The notes under the pieces are model-generated. The model saw nothing but the letters and a program-made list of their open reading frames with translations, had not been told where the DNA came from and made no database searches. Positions 53,190-62,602 of a DNA stretch of 64,000 nucleotides are shown one piece after another. The translations under genes were made by a program, and so were the position numbers. This DNA comes from Hyphomicrobiales bacterium. GTDB lineage: Bacteria; Pseudomonadota; Alphaproteobacteria; Rhizobiales; Rhizobiaceae. The stretch lies in contig UCII01000019.1 in NCBI GenBank assembly GCA_900472485.1, positions 61,319 through 125,318 of the forward strand, read 5' to 3'. Numbering within the stretch: the stretch's first letter is position 1; every line of letters starts with the position of its first letter.

Positions 53190-56112
53190 GGAGTTTCTCA
53201 TTCTGAGGGTCGATGAAGACCGGGCTGCAGATCACTGCATCCGTGTATTCGTTTCTAAGCCCATTCCAGACGACGACCTTTTCGCCGACGCGCTCCGGTC
53301 CGTTCTTGATGAGAGCGAGCCCGATCGTATGGCCGAGGCTCGGGGAAAAGGCGCTCGATGTCACATAGCCCTGATCGTTTTCGAGCGTCGCCGCCGCACC
53401 TTCCGCAAGGATATGGGCGCCGGTGCGGAAGCTTGTTGCCGGGTCTACCGGTTTGACACCGACGAGGCGAGGCCGATCAGCGGCCTGCAGGCCTTCGCGT
53501 TGAAGCATCGCCTTGCCGATCAAATCTGGCTTCGTTGCCGAAACCATGCGGGCAAAGCCAAGATCGCCTGGTGTTACCGTGCCGTTGATCTCGGCATGGG
53601 TGACATGGCCTTTCTCGATACGCATGACGCCAAGCGCCTCGGCGCCATAGGCACAGATTTCATGTTTTTGACCCGCCTCCATGATGGCGTCGGCGACGAA
53701 CTCTCCATAGGCCGCCGGCACGCCGAGCTCGTAAGCGAGCTCGCCCGAAAAGGATATCCGGAAGAGGCGGCCTTCAAGCTTGCCGCCGAACAATGAGACC
53801 GCGCGCGCGCTCATGAACGGGAAGGCGGCGTCGGAAATATCTTCATCGACGATCTCGGAGAGGATCGTCCGCGATTTTGGGCCGGCGACCGCCATCTGCG
53901 CCCATTGGTCGGTCGACGATGCAAAATAGACCTCCAGCTCGGGCCAGAGCGTCTGGGCGCAGAATTCCAGATGGGTGAGCACGCCGGCGGCAAGCGCTGT
54001 CGTCGTGGTCATGAAGAAATGGTCTTCGCTCAAGCGGCTGGTGGTGCCGTCGTCATAGATCATGCCGTCTTCGCGCAGCATGATGCCGTAGCGCGCCTTG
54101 CCGACGGGCAGCTTGGCAAAGCCGTTGCAATAGATACGGTCGAGGAAGGTCGCGGCATCCTTGCCGAGGATCTCGATCTTGCCGAGGGTCGAGACATCGC
54201 AGATGCCGGCATTTTTCCGGATATTCAGCACTTCGCGATCGACACTTTCGCGCCAGATCTTCTCGCCTTCGCGCGGGAACCAGGACGAGCGGTACCAAAG
54301 CCCGGTTTCCACGAAGACCGCGCCATTCTTCTTTGCCCAATCATGCAAGGGAGATTTGCGTGCGGGCTGGAAATGCTTAGCCCGCGAAGTACCTGTCAGC
54401 GCACCGAAGGAAACAGGGGTATAGAACGGCCGAAATGTCGTGGTCCCGACCTCGGCCGGTGAGACGCCGCGGGCCTCGGCCAGGATGCCGATGGCATTGA
54501 TATTGGAAAGCTTGCCCTGGTCCGTCGCCATGCCGTTCGTCGTATAGCGCTTGGCAAGCTCGACATCGCCATAACCTTCGCGCACGGCAAGGTCGAGGTC
54601 CTTGAGGTGGACGTCGTTCTGATAGTCGACGAAGGCCTTGCCCTTACCGCCCTTGACGAACCAGAGAGGCGATGCCGCTTGTGTGGTATCGTCGACCGAC
54701 GCAAAAGCCGGTTCCACTTTGGCAAGACCAATTGCCTCGAGCGCCGCGACGGCCTTGCTGGCGCCATCGCCGAGGCATGCTTCGGTGGAGGCAAGACCGG
54801 CGGCGGCACCTGCGATCGTCAACCCTTCCTGTCTTTCCGGCGCGAGGAAGGCTGCATGCTTTTCCGACCAGACCGGCTTGGCGCCGCGATGGCAGGCAAG
54901 GTGAATGATCGGGCTCCAGCCGCCGGACATGGCCAAAGCATCCGCATCGATCTCCTGCATGCCCGAGCCGCTCGCAATCTTGACCCCGCGGACCTGCTTG
55001 GTGCCGACCGCATCGAGAACGCATGCACCGGTCAGCACCCGCGCCTTGCCGTTCCAGTGTTCACCTGTGGCGCGCGTATCGACGACGGCGGCGACGTCAA
55101 TGCCTGCGGCCTCGAGGTCGGCGGCAGTGCGATAGCCGGAGCTGTTGGTCGTGAAGACGACCGTACGTTTGCCGGGCGCGACAGCCTGGCGATTAAGATA
55201 GCTGCGCATGGCGCCTGATATCATGACGCCTGGAATATCGTTGCCGCCGAAGACAAGCGGCCGCTCCTCGGCGCCGGTCGCAAGGATCGCCTGCTTGGCG
55301 ATGATGCGCCAGAGGCGTTCGACAGGCTGGCGGGGGTCGGGTGTTGCCACATGCTTCTGGACGCGTTCGACCGCGCCGAAGACATTGTCGTCGTACCAGC
55401 CGATAACCGTCGTGCGCGACAGGCATTGCACGTTCGGCAGGCTGTCGAGTTCGTCCAACATGTCGTTGAGGGGCGAGCTGCTCTCCGAGAGCAAGCTGCC
55501 GCCGAGATCAAAGCCTTCGTCCGCGAGAATGACGCGCGCTCCGGCACGTCCCGCGGTCAGCGCCGCGGCAAGACCTGCAGGCCCGGCACCGATCACGAGC
55601 AAGTCGCAATGCGCCCAGCACTTTTCGTAGGAATCAGGATCGGCCTCATAGGATGCCTTGCCAAGGCCGGCTGCCTTGCGGATCAGCGGCTCGTAGACTT
55701 TTTCCCAGAAGGCGGCAGGCCACATGAAGGTCTTGTAGTAGAAGCCGGCGCTCAGGAAGGGTGAGAGCAGGCCGCTGACGGCGCCGACATCGAAATTGAG
55801 CGACGGCCAGCGGTTCTGGCTGCGGGCGATCAGCCCGTCATGAAGCTCGATCATCGTGGCACGGCTGTTGGCTTCCGTTCGCCCGCTTGTGCCTGTTGTG
55901 ACGAGCGCGTTGGGTTCGGCGGCACCCGCTGTCAGGATGCCGCGCGGCCGGTGATATTTGAAGCTGCGGCCAACGAGCTGGATGCCGTTGGCAAGAAGCG
56001 CGGAGGCAAGCGTGTCGCCCGGATGGCCGGTCAAATCTCGACCATCGAAACTGAAGGCAACGGTTTTGGAGCGGTCGATCCGGCCGCCGGAGGAGAGGCG
56101 ATAGCTGCTCAT
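53182..56112 (-). CDS. soxA: Sarcosine oxidase-type alpha subunit / N-methylglutamate dehydrogenase MgdC
   Basis: A 976-residue subunit. The N-terminal part resembles a 2Fe-2S-type domain (VAFSFDGRDLTGHPGDTLASALLANG, about 18-45). A dinucleotide-binding fold follows (LLVIGAGPAGLAAALTAGRAG, about 170-195). The C-terminal 370 residues form an aminomethyltransferase-like (GcvT) domain that binds tetrahydrofolate. It transfers the methyl-derived carbon to folate as the substrate is oxidised. Its start overlaps soxD (ATGA). Sarcosine oxidase and N-methylglutamate dehydrogenase alpha subunits are homologous; context favours the latter. Confidence 0.93.
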   Translation of the reverse strand: MSSYRLSSGGRIDRSKTVAFSFDGRDLTGHPGDTLASALLANGIQLVGRSFKYHRPRGILTAGAAEPNALVTTGTSGRTEANSRATMIELHDGLIARSQNRWPSLNFDVGAVSGLLSPFLSAGFYYKTFMWPAAFWEKVYEPLIRKAAGLGKASYEADPDSYEKCWAHCDLLVIGAGPAGLAAALTAGRAGARVILADEGFDLGGSLLSESSSPLNDMLDELDSLPNVQCLSRTTVIGWYDDNVFGAVERVQKHVATPDPRQPVERLWRIIAKQAILATGAEERPLVFGGNDIPGVMISGAMRSYLNRQAVAPGKRTVVFTTNSSGYRTAADLEAAGIDVAAVVDTRATGEHWNGKARVLTGACVLDAVGTKQVRGVKIASGSGMQEIDADALAMSGGWSPIIHLACHRGAKPVWSEKHAAFLAPERQEGLTIAGAAAGLASTEACLGDGASKAVAALEAIGLAKVEPAFASVDDTTQAASPLWFVKGGKGKAFVDYQNDVHLKDLDLAVREGYGDVELAKRYTTNGMATDQGKLSNINAIGILAEARGVSPAEVGTTTFRPFYTPVSFGALTGTSRAKHFQPARKSPLHDWAKKNGAVFVETGLWYRSSWFPREGEKIWRESVDREVLNIRKNAGICDVSTLGKIEILGKDAATFLDRIYCNGFAKLPVGKARYGIMLREDGMIYDDGTTSRLSEDHFFMTTTTALAAGVLTHLEFCAQTLWPELEVYFASSTDQWAQMAVAGPKSRTILSEIVDEDISDAAFPFMSARAVSLFGGKLEGRLFRISFSGELAYELGVPAAYGEFVADAIMEAGQKHEICAYGAEALGVMRIEKGHVTHAEINGTVTPGDLGFARMVSATKPDLIGKAMLQREGLQAADRPRLVGVKPVDPATSFRTGAHILAEGAAATLENDQGYVTSSAFSPSLGHTIGLALIKNGPERVGEKVVVWNGLRNEYTDAVICSPVFIDPQNEKLHA

Positions 56113-56387
56113 GCCTCACCTCCGAGCTTGGCAAGTGCCGCGTCGCTGACGCCGTGAACCTTGTGAGTAACCGTGTCGCGCTCGACGATCAGCCAGCGGC
56201 GGCAGCCGGAAGAATGGTGCCAAAATTCCTTGTGAAGCCCCTTCGGATTGTCGCGCAGATAGACGTAGTCGTACCAATCTTCAGCGTCGGCATTTGGGGC
56301 AGGGCGGCTGATACTTGCATCCCCCTTGATGGTGAATTCTTCCTTGGGACGTGTGCCGCAGTGAGGGCAGGAAATCAGGCTTGCCAT
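56109..56387 (-). CDS. soxD: Sarcosine oxidase-type delta subunit / N-methylglutamate dehydrogenase MgdB
   Basis: A 92-residue zinc-binding subunit. The N-terminus has CPHCGTR, and later Cys/His residues (HHSSGCRRW) complete the site. The segment YDYVYLRDNPKG is typical of SoxD. It overlaps soxA by four bases (ATGA) and follows soxB by 12 bases, which fits a single transcript. Confidence 0.93.
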   Translation of the reverse strand: MASLISCPHCGTRPKEEFTIKGDASISRPAPNADAEDWYDYVYLRDNPKGLHKEFWHHSSGCRRWLIVERDTVTHKVHGVSDAALAKLGGEA

Positions 56388-56399
56388 GTCGTCATGTCC

Positions 56400-57650
56400 T
56401 CAATGCAGGTTCGGCTGGGCGCCGACGCCCTTTTCATCGATCTGAAAGCCACGCCGGAATCGGTCGAGGCGCAGCTGTGTCGCCGTTTCATGCGGCTCGT
56501 TGCGGGCGATCAGATGGGCGTAGCAGTAGCCCGAGGCCGGCGTGGCCTTGAAGCCGCCGTAACACCAGCCGGCGTTCAGATAGAGATTGTCGATGTGGGT
56601 CCGGTCGATGATCGGGGAGCCGTCCATGCTCATATCCATGACGCCACCCCATGTGCGCAGGTAGCGCACGCGGGTCAGTGCCGGGATCATCGCAACGCCG
56701 GCTTCGGCGACGTGTTCGACAGTCGCGAGATTGCCGCGCTGGGCATAGGAATTGTAGCCGTCGATATCGCCGCCGAAGACAAGGCCGCCCTTGTCGGATT
56801 GCGAGACATAGAAATGTCCGGCGCCGAAGGTGACGACGCAGTCGATGAACGGCTTCAGGCCTTCCGAGACGAAAGCCTGCAGCACATGACTTTCGATCGG
56901 CAAACGCAGCCCCGCCATGTCGGCGACGACGGTGGAATTGCCGGCCGCCGCCAGCGCAAGCTTGCCGCAACCGATAAACCCCTTCGTCGTCTCGACACCC
57001 GTCACGCGACCCTGGTCGGTGCGGATGCCTGTGACTTCACAGCCGGTGATGATGTCGACACCACGGCTATCGGCTCCGCGTGCATAGCCCCAGGCGACCG
57101 CGTCGTGGCGCACCGTGCCGCCGCGCTGCTGCAACAGGCCGCCCATGATCGGGAATCGTGCGTTTTCGAAGTCCAGGAAGGGCAGCTTTTTGCGAACGGT
57201 TTCGCGGTCGAGCAGCTCGGCATCGACTCCATGCAGGCGCATGGCATTGCCGCGTCGCGTATAGGCATCGCGCTGCGCATCCGAATGAAAGAGATTAAGC
57301 ACGCCGCGCTGCGAGACCATGGCGTTGAAGTTGAAATCCTGCTCCAGCCCTTCCCAGAGCTTCATCGAAAGCTCGTAAAAGGGATTATTGCCGGGAAGCA
57401 AGTAGTTCGAGCGGATGATCGTGGTATTGCGGCCGATATTGCCCGAGCCGAGATAGCCCTTTTCCAGAACGGCGACATTGGTGACGCCGAAGGTCTTGGC
57501 GAGATAATAGGCGGTCGCCAGTCCATGGCCGCCACCACCAACGATGATGACATCATAATGTTGCTTCGGTTGCGGCTGGCGCCAGGCAGGCGCCCAGCCG
57601 GTATTGCCGCGAAGGCCGTTGAGAAAAACAGAGAAAGCCGAGTAGCGCAT
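56400..57650 (-). CDS. soxB: Sarcosine oxidase-type beta subunit / N-methylglutamate dehydrogenase MgdA
   Basis: A 416-residue flavoprotein that oxidises the N-methyl group. The FAD-binding fold is at the N-terminus (YDVIIVGGGGHGLATAYYL, residues 32-50). His182 in VRHDAVAWGYARG is the likely site of covalent FMN attachment, by homology with characterised enzymes. It leads the leftward soxB-D-A-G operon. It is divergent from a GlxA-type regulator across 88 bases. Confidence 0.93.
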   Translation of the reverse strand: MRYSAFSVFLNGLRGNTGWAPAWRQPQPKQHYDVIIVGGGGHGLATAYYLAKTFGVTNVAVLEKGYLGSGNIGRNTTIIRSNYLLPGNNPFYELSMKLWEGLEQDFNFNAMVSQRGVLNLFHSDAQRDAYTRRGNAMRLHGVDAELLDRETVRKKLPFLDFENARFPIMGGLLQQRGGTVRHDAVAWGYARGADSRGVDIITGCEVTGIRTDQGRVTGVETTKGFIGCGKLALAAAGNSTVVADMAGLRLPIESHVLQAFVSEGLKPFIDCVVTFGAGHFYVSQSDKGGLVFGGDIDGYNSYAQRGNLATVEHVAEAGVAMIPALTRVRYLRTWGGVMDMSMDGSPIIDRTHIDNLYLNAGWCYGGFKATPASGYCYAHLIARNEPHETATQLRLDRFRRGFQIDEKGVGAQPNLH

Positions 57651-57738
57651 GGTCAGGTCCGCTTTGAACTGCGCTCATGATGACAGAGTGTAAAATGCCG
57701 ACTTGCCAAATTAGGACCTATTTCGATAGAAAAGGGAC

Positions 57739-58698
57739 ATGACGGCGATCGATAGCAAAAATAGCCAGAATATTGGTTTCATCCTGATCCCGGGATTCGC
57801 GTTGATGTCCTTTGCCTCGGCAAGCGAGCCGTTGCGGGCGGCCAATCTCCTGGCCGGGCGGGAAATCTATCGATTGTCGATCTTCTCGCCGGACGGCACC
57901 CCGGCGGTCTCGTCGGGCGGTGTGCCGGTGCCGGCCGAACCTCTTCCTGGTCGAGGCTCAGGTCTCGGCACGGTTTTCGTCTGCGCCGGCGGCTCGCCGC
58001 GAGACTGGCACTACCCCTCGGTTCTCGCCTGCCTCCGCCAGCTCGCGCGTGAGGGCGTTCGCATCGGCGGCATTTCCGGCGGCCCCTATCTGCTTGCCGC
58101 CGCCGGGCTTCTGGCCGAGCGCGATTTCACCATTCATTGGGAGCACGCGCCGGCGCTGCTCGAAGCCTTTCCGGCGCTGTCGCCGCGCCAGGCGCGCTTC
58201 GTCATCGACGGCAATCGCATCACCTGCGGCGGCGGCATCGCGCCGATCGACATGATGCATGTGCTGATAGCAGAGCGCATGGGCGCCGATTTCGCTCGCC
58301 GCGTCAGCGACTGGTACCTGCATACGGAGGTGGGTGAGCCGGCTGCGCCGCAACGCGGTTCGCTCGCCGAGCGTTACGGCGTTCACCATCCGGGTTTGCT
58401 TGGTGTGCTCGAAAAAATGGAGGAAACGATCGAGATGCCGCTCGATCGTGCCGCCATGGCTCGCATTGCTGGGGTCACGCCGCGCCATCTCGACCGGCTG
58501 TTTGCCAGTCATCTCGGCTCGACGTTCCTAGAGCAGTACCGACGGATAAGGCTGCAGCATGCCCGACGTCTGCTGGAGCAGAGCCCGCTTTCGATTTCCG
58601 AAATCGCCGTCGCCACCGGCTTTTCCAGCGGCGCGCATTTCTCCAGGGCCTATCGCTCTCTTTATGGCACGGCGCCCAGCGAGGCTCGCCAAGGATGA
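57739..58698 (+). CDS. glxA: GlxA-family transcriptional regulator (DJ-1/PfpI + AraC)
   Basis: A 319-residue regulator. Residues 10-190 form a DJ-1/PfpI-like domain (GFILIPGFALMSFASASEPLRAANLL), and residues 215-315 an AraC-type double helix-turn-helix (ITPRHLDRLFASHLG, and LSISEIAVATGFSSGAHFSRAYRSLYG given by its ends). It sits between the divergent soxBDAG and glx-glnT operons and probably controls both. The effector may be a nitrogen or methylated-amine metabolite; this is inference. Confidence 0.9.
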   Translation: MTAIDSKNSQNIGFILIPGFALMSFASASEPLRAANLLAGREIYRLSIFSPDGTPAVSSGGVPVPAEPLPGRGSGLGTVFVCAGGSPRDWHYPSVLACLRQLAREGVRIGGISGGPYLLAAAGLLAERDFTIHWEHAPALLEAFPALSPRQARFVIDGNRITCGGGIAPIDMMHVLIAERMGADFARRVSDWYLHTEVGEPAAPQRGSLAERYGVHHPGLLGVLEKMEETIEMPLDRAAMARIAGVTPRHLDRLFASHLGSTFLEQYRRIRLQHARRLLEQSPLSISEIAVATGFSSGAHFSRAYRSLYGTAPSEARQG

Positions 58699-58776
58699 CT
58701 TTCGCCGCAGTTGAGAAAATTTCACTGGGAAGATAGAGTTCTTCCCGGCAAGCCCTGCCGGCAAAAAGGATACGGA

Positions 58777-59460
58777 ATGAAAACCAAGGCAGACACTGTA
58801 TCGGCGGACGATCAATCCCACGCTGGACGGTCGGCTTTTTCGCAAGACCCGCACGCGGTTCGCGAGCCGAAGGAAAACAACCTCGAAATGGCGATCGGCC
58901 ACGAGGTCCGTGCCTATCGCAAGAAGCTCGGCATCACCGTGACGGATCTCGCGGCCGCGACTGGCATCTCGCTGGGCATGCTGTCGAAGATCGAAAACGG
59001 CAATATCTCGCCATCGCTGACGACATTGCAATCGCTGTCGCGCGCGCTCGGCGTGCCGCTGACTGCCTTCTTCCGTCGCTACGAGGAACCGCGCAACGCC
59101 GTTTTCGTCAAGGCCGGCCAGGGCGTCGAACTCGAGCGGCGTGGCACGCGCGCCGGCCATCAATATAATCTACTCGGTCATATCGACAACAATTCGAGCG
59201 GTGTCATCGTCGAGCCCTACCTCATCACGCTGACGGCGGATTCCGACGTCTTCCCGACCTTCCAGCATGAGGGCATGGAGTTCCTCTATATGCTCGAGGG
59301 CGAAGTCATGTACCGCCACAGCGATCAGCTTTACCCCATGCAGCCGGGCGACAGTCTCTTCTTCGATGCCGATGCGCCGCACGGCCCTGAAGTCTTGGTG
59401 AAACTGCCAGCCAAATACCTTTCGATCATCAGCTATCCGCAACGGGGCAAGAGTGAATAA
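58777..59460 (+). CDS. XRE-family regulator with C-terminal cupin domain
   Basis: A 227-residue protein. The helix-turn-helix is at about 50-105 (VRAYRKKLGITVTDLAAATGISLGMLSKIENG, noted by ends). The cupin domain (about 150-225) includes HEGMEFLYMLEGEVMYRHSD and GDSLFFDADAPHGPE, with metal-binding histidines and glutamate. The ATG of MKTKADT was chosen, preceded by AAAAGGA. It precedes glxB and probably regulates the glx-glnT operon in response to a small ligand. Confidence 0.9.
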   Translation: MKTKADTVSADDQSHAGRSAFSQDPHAVREPKENNLEMAIGHEVRAYRKKLGITVTDLAAATGISLGMLSKIENGNISPSLTTLQSLSRALGVPLTAFFRRYEEPRNAVFVKAGQGVELERRGTRAGHQYNLLGHIDNNSSGVIVEPYLITLTADSDVFPTFQHEGMEFLYMLEGEVMYRHSDQLYPMQPGDSLFFDADAPHGPEVLVKLPAKYLSIISYPQRGKSE

Positions 59461-59466
59461 CTTGCT

Positions 59467-59491
59467 TCAAAAGAAAAATTTATTCTTTTGA
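59467..59491. promoter_or_regulatory. Inverted repeat between regulator and glxB
   Basis: TCAAAAGAA (59467-59475) and TTCTTTTGA (59483-59491) are perfect 9-bp arms around AAATTTA. It lies seven bases after the XRE-cupin stop and about 60 bases before glxB. It may be an operator for that regulator or a terminator of its transcript. Confidence 0.6.
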
Positions 59492-59553
59492 GTTGAAAAT
59501 GCTGAGCGGACCTGATAGCCATTTTTGCAGATGCGAAAACGGAGGGTTTGGGC

Positions 59554-60462
59554 ATGTGCGGAATTGTCGGTCTCTTCTTAAAGGATAAGGCGCTGGAGCC
59601 GAAACTCGGCGCCCTTCTGTCTTCCATGCTGATCACGATGACCGATCGAGGACCTGATAGTGCAGGCATTGCGATCTACGGGAGCGATAATGGCAACACG
59701 GCAAAGATCACCGTTCAGTCGCCCGATCCGGCAAAAGATTTCGACGGGCTGGAATATGAGCTCCGGCGGGCGCTCGACGTGCCGGTATCCGTCGTGGTCA
59801 AGAGCACGCATGCGGTCATCACCCTTGCCAAGGACAAGCTCGACGAGGGCAGGGCGGCCCTGACGGCATCGCGCCCGAATATCCGCGTCATGAGCAGCGG
59901 CGATACCGTCGAGATCTACAAGGAAGTCGGCCTCCCCAAGGATGTGGTCTCGCGCTTCGGCGTCGCCGCCATGTCGGGCACGCACGGCATCGGCCATACT
60001 CGTATGGCGACCGAGTCGGCTGTCACAACGCTTGGCGCTCATCCCTTCTCGACAGGTTCGGATCAATGCCTGGTTCACAATGGTTCGCTCTCGAACCACA
60101 ACAACCTGCGTCGCGAGCTTAAGCGCGAGGGCATGACCTTCGAGACGGAAAACGATACCGAGGTCGCGGCCGCCTATCTGACGGCCGAAATGGCCAAAGG
60201 CAAGGATCTCGGCGCGGCATTGGAAGGCGTGGTCGACGATCTCGACGGCTTCTTCACCTTCGTCGTCGGCACCAAGTCCGGCTTTGGCGTCGTTCGCGAC
60301 CCCATCGCCTGCAAGCCGGCCGTCATGGCGGAGACCGACCAGTATGTCGCCTTTGGCTCCGAATATCGCGCGCTCGTCAATCTGCCTGGCATCGAGGATG
60401 CCCGCATCTGGGAGCCGGAGCCGGCAACCGTCTATTTCTGGGATCACGAAAAGGCTGCCTGA
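59554..60462 (+). CDS. glxB: Class II glutamine amidotransferase subunit (GlxB; MgsA of N-methylglutamate synthase)
   Basis: A 302-residue Ntn amidotransferase. The catalytic cysteine is exposed at the N-terminus after Met removal (MCGIVGLF, Cys2). The family segments GIGHTRMATES and VHNGSLSNHNNLRREL are intact. In the N-methylglutamate pathway this subunit handles gamma-glutamylmethylamide instead of glutamine. It starts the glxBCD-glnT operon. The ATG of MCGI is required for the Cys2 nucleophile. Confidence 0.92.
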   Translation: MCGIVGLFLKDKALEPKLGALLSSMLITMTDRGPDSAGIAIYGSDNGNTAKITVQSPDPAKDFDGLEYELRRALDVPVSVVVKSTHAVITLAKDKLDEGRAALTASRPNIRVMSSGDTVEIYKEVGLPKDVVSRFGVAAMSGTHGIGHTRMATESAVTTLGAHPFSTGSDQCLVHNGSLSNHNNLRRELKREGMTFETENDTEVAAAYLTAEMAKGKDLGAALEGVVDDLDGFFTFVVGTKSGFGVVRDPIACKPAVMAETDQYVAFGSEYRALVNLPGIEDARIWEPEPATVYFWDHEKAA

Positions 60463-60493
60463 TCAAACGCGCCGCAATCGAGAAAGATCTTAC

Positions 60494-61180
60494 ATGCCAG
60501 TTTTCGACCTATCCGTCACACCGCTACGCGAACTCAATAGCGCTCTTCACGGCCTTCCCCCGGGCGCCAACGATCTCGCCTTCGAAGTCGTCAACCCGCG
60601 CGGCCATCATGCTGTCGCCGCCGGTATCGATGCGCCCGTTACTGTCGATATCAGGGGTTCGGTTGGCTACTACTGTGCCGGCATGAACGACGGTGGTAAC
60701 GTCACCGTGCATGGCTCCGCCGGTCCCGGCGTCGCCGAAAACATGATGTCCGGCAGCGTCGTCATCGAAGGCGATGCCAGCCAGTATGCCGGGGCGACCG
60801 GGCAGGGTGGCCTGCTCGTCATCAAGGGCAATGCCGCCTCGCGCTGCGGCATCTCGATGAAGGGCATCGACATCGTCGTCTACGGCAATATCGGCCATAT
60901 GTCCGCCTTCATGGGGCAGTCCGGCCATTTGGTCGTGCTGGGCGATGCCGGCGATGCGCTGGGCGACAGCCTTTATGAAGCCAAGCTTTTTGTCCGCGGT
61001 TCAGTGCAAAGTCTCGGCTCGGACTGCATCGAAAAGGAAATGCGCCCGGAGCATCTGGAGAAGCTTGGCGAGCTTCTCGAGAAGGCCGGCGTGCGCGGGG
61101 TCAAGCCTGAGGAATTCAAGCGCTACGGATCGGCCCGCAAACTCTACAATTTCAACATCGACAATGCCGACGCGTATTGA
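60494..61180 (+). CDS. glxC: GXGXG-domain protein (GlxC; MgsB)
   Basis: A 228-residue protein made of the GXGXG repeat domain found at the C-terminus of glutamate synthase large subunits. The repeats are visible from GMNDGGNVTVHGSAGPGVAE through GQSGHLVVLGDAGDALGDS. Together with the amidotransferase and FMN subunits it makes a split glutamate-synthase-like enzyme. The ATG at 60494 follows GAAAGA and is the only start compatible with the family N-terminus. Confidence 0.9.
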   Translation: MPVFDLSVTPLRELNSALHGLPPGANDLAFEVVNPRGHHAVAAGIDAPVTVDIRGSVGYYCAGMNDGGNVTVHGSAGPGVAENMMSGSVVIEGDASQYAGATGQGGLLVIKGNAASRCGISMKGIDIVVYGNIGHMSAFMGQSGHLVVLGDAGDALGDSLYEAKLFVRGSVQSLGSDCIEKEMRPEHLEKLGELLEKAGVRGVKPEEFKRYGSARKLYNFNIDNADAY

Positions 61181-61195
61181 GACGAAGGGGACCTC

Positions 61196-62524
61196 ATGAG
61201 CTACCACAATCCATATACGCCACCCCGTAAGTCGGCGACCTTCGATGATCATACGCTCGCGGAAATCCGCCGTGCGGCGGCAACCGGTATCTACGATATC
61301 CGTGGCGCCGGCACGAAGCGCAAGGTGCCGCATTTTGATGATCTGCTCTTTCTCGGCGCGTCGATCTCGCGCTATCCGCTCGAAGGCTATCGCGAAAAAT
61401 GCGATACGACCGTCGTCCTCGGCAGCCGTTTCGCAAAGAAGCCGATCACGCTGAAGACCCCGATCACCATTGCCGGCATGAGCTTCGGTGCGCTTTCCGG
61501 CAACGCCAAGGAAGCACTGGGCCGCGGTGCGACGATCGCAGGGACCTCGACCACGACAGGCGACGGCGGCATGACCGATGAAGAGCGCGGTCATTCGCAG
61601 ACGCTGGTCTATCAATATCTTCCATCGCGCTACGGCATGAACCCTAGGGATCTGCGTCGCGCCGACGCAATCGAAGTCGTGGTTGGCCAAGGCGCCAAAC
61701 CCGGCGGCGGCGGCATGCTGCTCGGCCAGAAAATCTCCGATCGCGTCGCTAATATGCGCAACCTGCCGAAGGGCATCGACCAGCGCTCGGCCTGCCGCCA
61801 TCCGGATTGGACCGGCCCCGACGATCTCGAAATCAAGATCATGGAGCTGCGCGAGATCACCGATTGGGAAAAGCCGATCTATGTGAAGGTCGGCGGCGCA
61901 CGCCCCTATTATGATACGGCTCTTGCCGTCAAGGCTGGTGCCGATGTCGTCGTGCTCGACGGCATGCAGGGCGGCACGGCGGCGACCCAGGACGTCTTCA
62001 TCGAGAATGTCGGCATGCCGACGCTCGCCTGCATTCGCCCCGCCGTTCAGGCGCTGCAGGACCTTGGCATGCATCGCAAGGTGCAGCTCATCATCTCCGG
62101 CGGTATCCGCTCTGGTGCCGATGTGGCGAAGGCCTTAGCGCTGGGCGCAGATGCGGTTGCCATCGGCACGGCGGCGCTGGTTGCGCTCGGTGACAACGAT
62201 CCCAAATGGGAAGAAGAGTACCAGAAGCTCGGCACGACGGCTGGCGCCTATGACGACTGGCATGAGGGCAAGGACCCGGCCGGCATCACGACCCAGGATC
62301 CGGAGCTCGCAAGCCGGCTCGATCCGATTGCTGCGGGCCGGCGCCTTGCCAACTATCTCAAGGTGATGACGCTGGAGGCGCAGACGATCGCGCGCGCTTG
62401 CGGCAAAAATCACCTGCACAATCTGGAACCTGAGGACCTCTGTGCGCTGACGATGGAAGCTGCCGCCATGGCGCAGATTCCGCTCGCCGGCACCAATTGG
62501 TACCCGGGCAAGGGAGGCTTTTAA
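61196..62524 (+). CDS. glxD: FMN-binding glutamate synthase-like protein (GlxD; MgsC)
   Basis: A 442-residue protein with the FMN-binding barrel of glutamate synthase. Typical segments are ITIAGMSFGALSGNAKEALGRG, GGGMLLGQKISD, GADVVVLDGMQGGTAATQD and GADAVAIGTAALVALG. It is the synthase core of the three-subunit enzyme. In the methylamine pathway it forms N-methylglutamate from gamma-glutamylmethylamide and 2-oxoglutarate. A strong hairpin follows its stop. Confidence 0.93.
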   Translation: MSYHNPYTPPRKSATFDDHTLAEIRRAAATGIYDIRGAGTKRKVPHFDDLLFLGASISRYPLEGYREKCDTTVVLGSRFAKKPITLKTPITIAGMSFGALSGNAKEALGRGATIAGTSTTTGDGGMTDEERGHSQTLVYQYLPSRYGMNPRDLRRADAIEVVVGQGAKPGGGGMLLGQKISDRVANMRNLPKGIDQRSACRHPDWTGPDDLEIKIMELREITDWEKPIYVKVGGARPYYDTALAVKAGADVVVLDGMQGGTAATQDVFIENVGMPTLACIRPAVQALQDLGMHRKVQLIISGGIRSGADVAKALALGADAVAIGTAALVALGDNDPKWEEEYQKLGTTAGAYDDWHEGKDPAGITTQDPELASRLDPIAAGRRLANYLKVMTLEAQTIARACGKNHLHNLEPEDLCALTMEAAAMAQIPLAGTNWYPGKGGF

Positions 62525-62529
62525 GATAC

Positions 62530-62554
62530 CGGCCGGGCCTGAGAGGCCCGGCCG
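62530..62554 (+). terminator. GC-rich hairpin between glxD and glnT
   Basis: CGGCCGGGCCT (62530-62540) and AGGCCCGGCCG (62544-62554) are perfect 11-bp arms with a GAG loop. There is no T-tract. It could attenuate transcription or set the ratio of the glutamine-synthetase-like protein to the upstream synthase. Confidence 0.75.
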
Positions 62555-62602
62555 CTGCATGCATCATCGAAGTGTCTCGAAGAAATCCAAAGGGGAACGA
62601 GA

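Noticed and set aside
56154..57680. 508-codon open frame opposite soxB and soxD
   Set aside because: Antisense shadow of clearly conserved subunits.
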